The notes beneath the pieces were generated by a model, which saw nothing but the letters and a program-made list of their open reading frames with translations, was not told the origin of the DNA and did not search any database. This document shows, in pieces, positions 1-7,001 of a stretch of 64,000 nucleotides of DNA. Position numbers and translations under genes: made by a program. Source of the stretch: Desulfurellaceae bacterium bin18 (GTDB taxonomy: Bacteria > Desulfobacterota > Binatia > Bin18); NCBI GenBank assembly GCA_002238415.1, contig MPMI01000020.1:33577-97576 (forward strand). The letters are read 5' to 3'. The stretch's first letter is position 1. Every line of letters begins with the position of its first letter.

Positions 1-144
1 TCAGCCGTGTTCGAGGAGGCTGGAAGGCCGGTTCCAGTCACCCTCCTGCCGGGAGTTGGGCATGTCGATATCACGCTCCAGCCCGCAGCAATCCAAGCTG
101 TTACGGAGACAATCGGGTCATTTCGTGACGGGGAAAGCCCTTAG
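1..144 (+). CDS. C-terminal end of an alpha/beta hydrolase-like protein (5' truncated)
   Basis: An open frame runs from the first base to a TAG at 142-144 and gives 47 residues. It contains LLPGVGHVDI, which resembles the late strand and catalytic-histidine loop of alpha/beta hydrolases (G-x-x-H before the last helix), followed by a helix-like tail. The stop lies 4 bp from the stop of recN on the other strand, so the two genes converge. The fragment is too short to name a substrate. The fold assignment rests on this single motif and could be wrong. Confidence 0.5.
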   Translation, partial: SAVFEEAGRPVPVTLLPGVGHVDITLQPAAIQAVTETIGSFRDGESP

Positions 145-148
145 TCCT

Positions 149-1864
149 CTACTCTCGCCGCGCGCCCTCAAGCATTTCGCGTGCGTGGCGGCGGGCCTCG
201 GGCGTGATCTCCACGCCGCCTAGCATGCGGGCGAGTTCCTGGAGGCGTTCGCGCGGGGTCAGACGTTGGGCTGAAGAAATCGTGCGGCCTTGGGCCACCG
301 TTTTGGTCACGGTGTAGGCGTGGTCGGCAAACGCGGCGATCTGTGGCAAATGCGTAATGCACAGCACCTGATGCTGGTCGGCCAGGACCTTGAGCCGCCG
401 CCCGACGACCTCGGCCACTCCCCCGCCGATCCCCGCGTCCACTTCGTCAAAAATCAGTGTCGGCGTGGCTTCCGCAGCCGCACTGAGGGCTTTGAGGGCG
501 AGCATGAGGCGGGAGAGCTCTCCACCGGATGCTACCTGGACGAGTGGCAAGAGCGGCTCTCCGGGATTGGCGGACAGATAAAACTCGACCTGATCATAGC
601 CGCGCTCCCCGAGACGCCGACCATTTTGGGTGAACGGCGAATCCGATGCACCCTTGGTTCCATCTTCAGGAGGTTGCGGAAATCGGACGCCAAAGTGCGC
701 GCCCTGTATACCGAGTTGGCCCAACTCGGTCTGGATGCTGTGCTCAAGATTCCGGGCAGCCGCGCGCCGCTCCTCTGACAGTTCGTGCGCCCAGGACCAA
801 GCCGCGTGCGCGGCTTGGGCGACTTCCTGTTGCAACGCAGCAATCGCCTCTTCACCGCTTTCGATGTGTTCCAGCTCTTGTTCCAGAGCGGCCTGCCGGG
901 CCAGAATCGCCTCAATACTCTCGCCGTATTTTTTCTTGAGACGCGAGAGCAGCGCGAGGCGTACATCGATCTCTTCCAGACGCTCGGGATTCGGGCTGAG
1001 GCGCTCGCCATATCTACGCAGGAAGAGGGCAGCCTCTTCGACCTGGGCCAGCCCGTCACTCAGGAGTGAGATCGCTTCGTTCAGGCTGGCATCCACCTGG
1101 ACCAGGTCACGTAGCTGGGTCACCAGTCGTCCGAGTTGATCCGTGACCGCACCGTCGCTCGCAGTGAGCATTTCCTCACCGCTGGATGTCGTCTGATACA
1201 GCTTTTCGGCGTTTATGAGAATGGTCCGTTCCTGGCGCAACTCCTCTTCTTCGTCTGGCTGGAGTGCTGCGCGGCGAATCTCATCGACCTGAAAACGGAC
1301 GAAGTCCTGACGTGCCTCAGCCGCCGCCTTGTCCTCGGTCAGTGTACGCAGGTGCTCCCATACACGTCGCAGGGTCTGGTAGCGTGTCGTCATTTCCTGG
1401 ACACGCCGCGTCGTATCAGCGAAACCGTCAAGCAGGGAGAGCGCCGAATCCGCCTCGCGTAAGACCTGCTGTTCGTGCTGTCCATAGATCTGCATCAGCC
1501 TGGCACTGAGCTGACGCAACAGCGCAACCGTGGCCAGCCTGCCATTCAGATACACCCGGCTCCGTCCGTTCGCTGTAATCACACGACGGACCAGGAGTTC
1601 TTCGGCCTCAAGGAGATCATGTTCCGCAAAGAGGGGGGCGAGGCGCGCCTTGTCGAGGCCGAAGACTGCCTCGACAACGGCTTCTGTGGTATCCCGGCGA
1701 ATCAGGTCGGCGGTTGCTCGACCACCCAGGGCCAAGCCGATGGCCTGCATGAGCAGGCTCTTCCCAGCGCCCGTCTCTCCGGTGATCACATTCAGGCCGG
1801 ACTCGAACGACAGTTCGAGATCGTCGATCAGAGCCAGATTTTTCACGTGCAGATGACGCAGCAT
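149..1864 (-). CDS. recN: DNA repair protein RecN
   Basis: SMC-like ATPase that acts at DNA double-strand breaks and helps chromosome cohesion and RecA-dependent repair. The 571-residue product has the full family layout. The Walker A motif GETGAGKS lies near residue 30, a long charged coiled-coil middle runs from about 150 to 370, and an ABC signature (ASGGELSRLMLALK) precedes Walker B (TLIFDEVDAGIGG) near residue 470. Length is normal for RecN. The ATG start gives MLRHLHVKNLALIDDLEL, the canonical N-terminus. It lies 32 bp downstream of the exporter gene on the same strand and may share its transcript. Confidence 0.97.
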   Translation of the reverse strand: MLRHLHVKNLALIDDLELSFESGLNVITGETGAGKSLLMQAIGLALGGRATADLIRRDTTEAVVEAVFGLDKARLAPLFAEHDLLEAEELLVRRVITANGRSRVYLNGRLATVALLRQLSARLMQIYGQHEQQVLREADSALSLLDGFADTTRRVQEMTTRYQTLRRVWEHLRTLTEDKAAAEARQDFVRFQVDEIRRAALQPDEEEELRQERTILINAEKLYQTTSSGEEMLTASDGAVTDQLGRLVTQLRDLVQVDASLNEAISLLSDGLAQVEEAALFLRRYGERLSPNPERLEEIDVRLALLSRLKKKYGESIEAILARQAALEQELEHIESGEEAIAALQQEVAQAAHAAWSWAHELSEERRAAARNLEHSIQTELGQLGIQGAHFGVRFPQPPEDGTKGASDSPFTQNGRRLGERGYDQVEFYLSANPGEPLLPLVQVASGGELSRLMLALKALSAAAEATPTLIFDEVDAGIGGGVAEVVGRRLKVLADQHQVLCITHLPQIAAFADHAYTVTKTVAQGRTISSAQRLTPRERLQELARMLGGVEITPEARRHAREMLEGARRE

Positions 1865-1896
1865 AGGGCGGTTTCCCGGTCGCTCTTGTTTCCTGC

Positions 1897-4662
1897 CTAC
1901 GCCACCCCGCGTCGAGACGCGTCGTCTAGGCGATCACTCAAAATCTTGGCGATATTCAGGAATATCCGAGCGCCAATCCGCGGGTAGCGTTTTTGCATCC
2001 GCTGCAAGAAGCGCTCGTCCACCACAATCGCCTCAGCATCGTCCACGGCAATCACGTCCGCGGTCCGCTGATTTTGACGGATGAGGGCCATTTCGCCAAT
2101 CACATCGCCGCGTCCCATGCTCCGCAGCAGCTTTGACGCGCCGTCAATATTGAGCCGGGCGTCTGCCCTGCCACTGATCAGCACGAACATCTCCCTGCCC
2201 ACCTCTCCTTGCCTGACAATGAACTCATCCTTGGCAAAGGCCCGAAATTCGCCCATCAGCGTGACTATCTTGGCTTGCACGGGACGCAGCCCGGCAAAGA
2301 GGGGAATCGTCTTCTGCGGGTCGCGTCCGAGTTTCAGGTATAAGACGTCCCACAGGGTAATGATCTTGGTGGTGGCGAGCAGGGCCGGCAGCAAGATTAC
2401 ATCCGCCCCAAAGGCAACGACCATGGTGGCCGCCGAGAGCAGACCAAATTCCCGGATCGGGACAAAAGTCGAAAAATACAATACCAGAAAACCGAGAAAT
2501 AAGATGACGGAGGCGTATAGGCTCGGCTTGCCTACCGTCCCGAGGGTGTGGAGCAGGGCGGTTTCCTGGTCTGGGGTCGCGTGCACCTCAGCGCTCAGTC
2601 TGGTCATCAGGTGCACCGTGTTGTCCACCGCAATGCCGAGCGCGATAGCGGCGATAATGCTGGTCCCGAGGTTGAGCACCGCGCCGGAGAGCCCCATCAG
2701 TCCGAAGAAAATAACAATCGGAAAAATGTTCGGGATCATGGCGATCAGCCCAATCCGAGCGGACAGAAACATGGCCGACATGATGACGAAGATGACGCTG
2801 GCAGCCAGAGACAGACTGCGGATCTGGCCGGTAATAATATCGCCGGTTGTCTTGGTCAGGAGAATCAGATTGCCGGTGGGACGTACCTTGAGATCGGGCG
2901 GAAAGCGCTCCTGAGCATAGGCACTAATCTGCTCCGTGAGTGCTGAAATCTCCTGTGAGCCCGAGAGGGTGGTGCGGACGAGAATATTCAAGCGCGTAAA
3001 GTCCGGGCTGGCGACGGACCGAAAACTGGTCGGACTGCCGGCCACGAGTTGCATGACAGCGCGGAGTTGAGACGGCTCCTGCCAGAAGGTTGTGGGATTT
3101 TCCAGAGGTGGGGCCGTAATAATCTCGCCATCCGGACCAACTAGAATCTCACCGCCGCCGGACTGCGCCCCGCGGTCGAGCAACTCGCAATAATCAACGA
3201 ACGAAACGGTTTTATCCACACCGGACAGACCGTCGATATAGGATTGCAGGTCTTTGATCCGGCGTAAGGTATCCCACTGTTTCATGACGTCTTTTTCTTC
3301 GCCATCAATCACCACATAGAAAGCCATGCTGCCGACCAGATGCGTATTAATGGCATCGGTAGCCTGACGAACGGGGTCGTTGGGACGAAAGAAAGACTGA
3401 AAGTTCGAATCGACCTGAATCGAGGAGAGGTTCCATATCGCCACGACGGCGAAAAGCAATGCCGCAGCAATAACGCTCAGGCGATTCTGAATAGCAAAGC
3501 GGCCGATACGTCGCAGACCCGTGGTGACCCCGGGGGCAAACGCGGCCGCCGGGCTGGCCGGTAGACGCAACTGCATGAGCACGGCTGGGACCAGGAGAAT
3601 GGAGAGGAGAGAAGCGATCAGAATGCCGACCGACGAGAAGATACCCATTACTCGAATACTGCTGAGCGGGTTCACTCCTAAGGAGAGGAAACCGAGCACG
3701 GTGGTCAGCGCGGTGATACAAATCGGCGGGCTGGTTTTTTTTAGGGTCTCCAATACGACGTCCCGCGCCGCGCCGTCCGGCCGGGCCAACTCATAATACT
3801 CGGCCACCATGTGGAGCGAATAGGCTGTCCCTAAGACCAGAATCAGAGGCGGCAGGGCAATACTCCCCAAGCTGAGGCTGCTCCCGGCGAGCACCATAAT
3901 CCCCAGAGTCCAGATCAGACTGACGAGAATCGTCAGGGCGGGCAGCAAGACGCCGCGGACGGAACGAAAGCTCACGAAGAGCACGACAACAATAGCGATG
4001 AGGGTCAGGGGAACAAAGCGGCTTAAATCGCTCTGCATGGCCCGTGCGGAATAGACTTTGAAGCGGGGCAGGCCGGTATAAAACAGTTGTTCCGGCCCTG
4101 TTGCACGTTCTGCATCGAGGATTGCTTGGATCTGCTCATCGATCCCCCGCTGCATGAATTCAGCGTCGTCCATATCGGCGAAAAAGATATTGATGGCCGC
4201 GGCCTTTCCGTCTTCGGAGACCAGATTCTTCAGGTAAATAGGCCGGTCGGCCAACGTCTCCCGGAGCGCATCCAGCCCGGCTTGGTCGGTAGGGATCTGT
4301 GTGACCAACAGCGGCGGCTCGACCACATCGGCAATCGGGTCAACCGCATTGGCCAGGCTGAGCACCTCCTGGACCCCCTCGATGTTCTCCAGCGCTTCGG
4401 TCAGGCGCGTAATCTTGTGTAAGACGGCAGCGGTATAAATGTTATCGGCCAGCAGACCGACCACCCCGACTTCATCGCTGCCAAAGAGCTGGCGGACTTC
4501 GGCGTAGTATTGGCTGTCCGGGTTGTCCTGGCTCAGGAGGCTTTCAACCGAGCTGTCCAGACGAATGTCTTTTGCGTACACACCAAAGACACAGGTGAGC
4601 AGGAAGAGCAGCAGGAGTAGGGTCTTCGACCGGTTGACGACGAGCAGATAGAGCCGTTCCAT
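1897..4662 (-). CDS. RND/MMPL-family exporter with C-terminal cyclic-nucleotide-binding domain
   Basis: A 921-residue inner-membrane protein. The first transmembrane helix is at residues 10-30 and is followed by a large periplasmic loop. A block of five or six helices spans about 215-390 (with GTAYSLHMVAEYYELARPDG). The arrangement then repeats: a second loop and a second helix block (about 610-770, with ALGIAVDNTVHLMTRL). This duplicated layout is typical of RND/MMPL hydrophobe or lipid exporters. The last ~120 residues form a Crp-like beta-roll: FIVRQGEVGREMFVLISG and GDVIGEMALI, the phosphate-binding-cassette region. An intracellular nucleotide may therefore gate transport (inference). No membrane-fusion or outer-membrane partner is nearby. 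The substrate is unknown. Confidence 0.88.
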   Translation of the reverse strand: MERLYLLVVNRSKTLLLLLFLLTCVFGVYAKDIRLDSSVESLLSQDNPDSQYYAEVRQLFGSDEVGVVGLLADNIYTAAVLHKITRLTEALENIEGVQEVLSLANAVDPIADVVEPPLLVTQIPTDQAGLDALRETLADRPIYLKNLVSEDGKAAAINIFFADMDDAEFMQRGIDEQIQAILDAERATGPEQLFYTGLPRFKVYSARAMQSDLSRFVPLTLIAIVVVLFVSFRSVRGVLLPALTILVSLIWTLGIMVLAGSSLSLGSIALPPLILVLGTAYSLHMVAEYYELARPDGAARDVVLETLKKTSPPICITALTTVLGFLSLGVNPLSSIRVMGIFSSVGILIASLLSILLVPAVLMQLRLPASPAAAFAPGVTTGLRRIGRFAIQNRLSVIAAALLFAVVAIWNLSSIQVDSNFQSFFRPNDPVRQATDAINTHLVGSMAFYVVIDGEEKDVMKQWDTLRRIKDLQSYIDGLSGVDKTVSFVDYCELLDRGAQSGGGEILVGPDGEIITAPPLENPTTFWQEPSQLRAVMQLVAGSPTSFRSVASPDFTRLNILVRTTLSGSQEISALTEQISAYAQERFPPDLKVRPTGNLILLTKTTGDIITGQIRSLSLAASVIFVIMSAMFLSARIGLIAMIPNIFPIVIFFGLMGLSGAVLNLGTSIIAAIALGIAVDNTVHLMTRLSAEVHATPDQETALLHTLGTVGKPSLYASVILFLGFLVLYFSTFVPIREFGLLSAATMVVAFGADVILLPALLATTKIITLWDVLYLKLGRDPQKTIPLFAGLRPVQAKIVTLMGEFRAFAKDEFIVRQGEVGREMFVLISGRADARLNIDGASKLLRSMGRGDVIGEMALIRQNQRTADVIAVDDAEAIVVDERFLQRMQKRYPRIGARIFLNIAKILSDRLDDASRRGVA

Positions 4663-4670
4663 AATAAAGG

Positions 4671-4697
4671 TAAGGGCGGGTGTGTAAATCGCCCTTA
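4671..4697. promoter_or_regulatory. Inverted repeat directly upstream of the exporter gene
   Basis: TAAGGGCG, an 11-base gap, then CGCCCTTA: a perfect 8-bp inverted repeat whose edge is only 8 bp before the ATG of the exporter (start at 4662). It could be a dyad operator or a hairpin occluding the start region, where no clear Shine-Dalgarno sequence is visible. The symmetry is seen directly; the function is inferred. Confidence 0.4.
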
Positions 4698-4877
4698 CTC
4701 ATTGGAAGGGCATATCGGAAACGGGCGGCCAGTGCGAGAGGTAAATCGGGCAACTTTCGACCAGCAGCCTTCGACCCAGCAACAGGAAGGTTGGCAATCC
4801 TGACCGCCCCGGCTATAGAGCTACGAAGATATGCAGTGTACGGGTTGCGGCTTTGCAAATGAAGCGTAGATGTGAGT

Positions 4878-4898
4878 ACTTCGTCCGAGCGACGAAGT
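4878..4898. repeat. Short perfect inverted repeat in the divergent intergenic region
   Basis: ACTTCGTC, five bases, GACGAAGT: an 8-bp perfect stem with a 5-base loop between the exporter gene and the unknown protein at 4951. No T-run follows on either strand, so it is more likely an operator or RNA hairpin than an intrinsic terminator. Apart from this and the repeat at 4671 nothing else stands out in the 288 bp between the two genes. Confidence 0.35.
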
Positions 4899-4950
4899 CC
4901 CTGGACCCCTGCCTTGACCCACCTATAGCACCTGCGTTAAGCCGACGAAG

Positions 4951-6096
4951 GTGGTCCAGAAACCCACATATGACCGGGGAACCATAAACCAGCTCATCCA
5001 CAGTATGGGAGTGAAGTTCCGCAAAGAAATCCTCCGGCCGGTCGGTCCCACCCCAACCCGTCTTCCGGTCAATCAGGCTTTTTCCCTTGCTGCCACCCAT
5101 CTGTTCTGGACGCTTCCGGGGCAGGTGCGACGCTTTTCTTCTCGTGCTACACCGCAGGCGATTGCTCAGAGGAGTGGGCGGCTTGACACCAGTGTCTCTC
5201 CGTTGGCCATCTGGATGTTTGGTTATTCCTTCCTGGTGGGGCGAGAAATTCTGCTTGATTTTGGTGCGATCAAAGCAAGCGACCATGCCGAGGATATTGG
5301 ACTGGTTCTGGACTGCTGGAACCGGTGTGCAACCGCCTCGCGAACCGATGGACACAGGGATAACAGCGAGGCCGGCTGGACGAATCCCTATCTCCCCAGA
5401 GAAACGATTCAGCAATTGTCGGACATGCTGGTTCCCGTTGATGCCGAAATGCGACGGGTGGCCGGACAATTCCTGGCCGCGCTCGAATCCTATATCTTTC
5501 TTTTGCATGCAGAGGCATATCTCGGGACGATTGATTCCGGCCCTTACCCGCTGAGTACGAATCGCCTGCTTATTGTCCGTCATTTTTTTGACCTGACCGG
5601 CCGGTGGTATCCGTGGCGTTCTCGCGCGGTCGAGTTTCCGTATCCGACCTGCACCCTCGCTTTTACCCTTAACCTCGAAGAGTTTCAGACGATCGAGCTG
5701 AGCGATCGCGCTGCCTTGCTCACCTCACCCAGGGATTATCGGACGCGTATCCAGGAACTTGTTCTGGTGTGCCTTGATCGCACCCGTCCCCGGCCACTGC
5801 CCTTCACCGATCTGGACCGTCTCACTCGGGCCGCAAAAAAAATAGAGCCCCGCGTACTCGCCTGGTTTCAGGCGCAATCGTCCTACAAGGCGATCCGTTT
5901 TTGTGCCCAACCCTGGGCTGTCAGACCAGCCTCGGTCGTTGTCCCGTCTGAAGCATGTTTTGATTGGAAGCCTATTCCAGCCGCCCTTGAGCTCTTATCC
6001 CAATACGCTCGGGACGACACTCTGGCCGCCCGCTGGGCCCTGGAGCGCTGCTTGGCGCCAGATCGTTCATCCGCCTTTGTCCCCGTGGAGGGCTGA
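4951..6096 (+). CDS. Protein of unknown function next to the CRISPR array
   Basis: A 381-residue frame that I do not recognise. It reads as soluble protein: mixed alpha/beta character, rich in Arg, Leu and Trp, no signal peptide or obvious membrane span. Recognisable stretches include WMFGYSFLVGREILLDFG near residue 110 and FPYPTCTLAFTLNLEEF near 235. No catalytic motif is evident. The start is uncertain: GTG at 4951 is the longest, ATG at 5005 is an alternative and an ATG near residue 109 is possible; none has a strong Shine-Dalgarno sequence. It points toward the 3' end of the CRISPR array, 100 bp from the last repeat. A frame on the opposite strand (4813-5583) overlaps it but has a less protein-like composition. 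Confidence 0.6.
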   Translation: MVQKPTYDRGTINQLIHSMGVKFRKEILRPVGPTPTRLPVNQAFSLAATHLFWTLPGQVRRFSSRATPQAIAQRSGRLDTSVSPLAIWMFGYSFLVGREILLDFGAIKASDHAEDIGLVLDCWNRCATASRTDGHRDNSEAGWTNPYLPRETIQQLSDMLVPVDAEMRRVAGQFLAALESYIFLLHAEAYLGTIDSGPYPLSTNRLLIVRHFFDLTGRWYPWRSRAVEFPYPTCTLAFTLNLEEFQTIELSDRAALLTSPRDYRTRIQELVLVCLDRTRPRPLPFTDLDRLTRAAKKIEPRVLAWFQAQSSYKAIRFCAQPWAVRPASVVVPSEACFDWKPIPAALELLSQYARDDTLAARWALERCLAPDRSSAFVPVEG

Positions 6097-6110
6097 TTCC
6101 CTACAAAAAT

Positions 6111-6126
6111 CCCCTCCCTGGAGGGG
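6111..6126 (-). terminator. Likely terminator of the CRISPR precursor transcript
   Basis: CCCCTCC, two bases, GGAGGGG forms a perfect 7-bp GC-rich hairpin. Read on the minus strand, the direction of array transcription, it is followed at once by ATTTTTG, giving the hairpin plus U-run of an intrinsic terminator about 70 bp past the last repeat. On the plus strand there is no T-run after the hairpin, so it is a weaker stop for the gene ending at 6096. Confidence 0.6.
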
Positions 6127-6195
6127 TGACGCGTGAGCGCCGGGGTGGGTTCCTTTCGCCCCGCCAGTCTGGTGCGCGGGGCGCCCCCTATGTCC

Positions 6196-6743
6196 CTTCA
6201 ATGAGGCCCAGGCATGTCCGCCTGGGATATTCTCCATCAGCATATCCTGCTTGAGTTGCTGATACGTGCTTCAATGAGGCCCAGACCTGTCCGCCTGGGA
6301 TATTCTTTGACGTAGGCACGGCTGGTGTAGCCGTCACCGTTGCTTCAATGAGGCCCAAGCGTGTCCGCCTGGGATATTCGCGCATCCGGCGCAAACCACC
6401 TAAAGGCGGTAGTGCTTCAATGAGGCCCAAGCGTGTCCGCCTGGGATATTCATGGCGTGGCTGGCCAACCAAGTGACGGCTCGGCTGCTTCAATGAGGCC
6501 CAAGCGTGTCCGCCTGGGATATTCGTAAGGCAGAGCAGTCAAACTCACCTTGCAACGAACTTCAATGAGGCCCAAGCGTGTCCGCCTGGGATATTCAAGA
6601 TATTCTCCGTGACAAAGACACCATCCGTATACTTCAATGAGGCCCAAGCGTGTCCGCCTGGGATATTCTCGACTGGAAAGTTGACTTACCATATTACAAC
6701 ATCGTACTTCAATGAGGCCCAAGCGTGTCCGCCTGGGATATTC
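6196..6743 (-). CRISPR. CRISPR array, 8 repeats and 7 spacers (type I-G repeat)
   Basis: Eight 37-bp repeats start at 6196, 6269, 6343, 6415, 6488, 6560, 6632 and 6707, separated by spacers of 36, 37, 35, 36, 35, 35 and 38 bp. Read on the minus strand the repeat opens with GAATATCC and ends with CATTGAAG, a typical type I 5'-handle ending. In the middle CCCAGGCG, GACA, CGCTTGGG forms an 8-bp hairpin with one G-T pair. The six repeats nearest the cas genes are identical. The two farthest (6196 and 6269) carry substitutions in the hairpin arm. This decay, together with the leader at the cas side, fixes the polarity: leader and newest spacer at the right, oldest at the left, transcription leftward with the cas genes. 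Confidence 0.97.
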
Positions 6744-7001
6744 TCTCCGGGTGCCCAACTCGTTATTTTGACTGAAATTTTTCTCCCGTCTGCGCGGATC
6801 AGTTGGTTTCCGGCTAAGACCTGCCAGACTGTCTTTCTGCCCCAACGAGAAAATCCTTATGTTTCGGCAGGATAGAAACAACGCGATCCCCCCCGGCTTT
6901 ATGCTCACGCTTCCGGTCCGCGCCGAGCTTATTTCAACCCTTATTATGTAGTTGTCAAAGAGCGGAAAATTGCGCTGCAAGTACTGTCCACAATATCGTT
7001 T
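6744..7001 (-). other. CRISPR leader
   Basis: 258 bp without a gene between the leader-proximal repeat and the stop of csb2. It is more AT-rich than its surroundings (runs such as TTATTTTGACTGAAATTTTT just before the first repeat) and contains a candidate promoter. Position, composition and repeat polarity all mark it as the leader. It separates the cas operon from the array on the same strand. Confidence 0.75.
6931..6958 (-). promoter_or_regulatory. Candidate sigma70-type promoter in the CRISPR leader
   Basis: On the minus strand a perfect TTGACA (6958-6953) is followed after 16 bp by TGAAAT (6936-6931, four of six matches to TATAAT). A transcript from here would begin near 6924, cross about 180 nt of leader and then read the array. 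The -35 box is strong and the -10 box is only moderate. Confidence 0.4.

Noticed and set aside
4813..5583. 256-residue frame on the minus strand opposite the unknown protein at 4951
   Set aside because: Composition is irregular (many Arg, Gly and Pro clusters), there is no ribosome binding site, and the opposing frame reads better as protein. I treat it as a shadow.
6188..6980. Minus-strand frames that run through the CRISPR repeats
   Set aside because: They consist of the repeated phrase EYPRRTRLGLIE, the translation of the CRISPR repeat, and are not genes.
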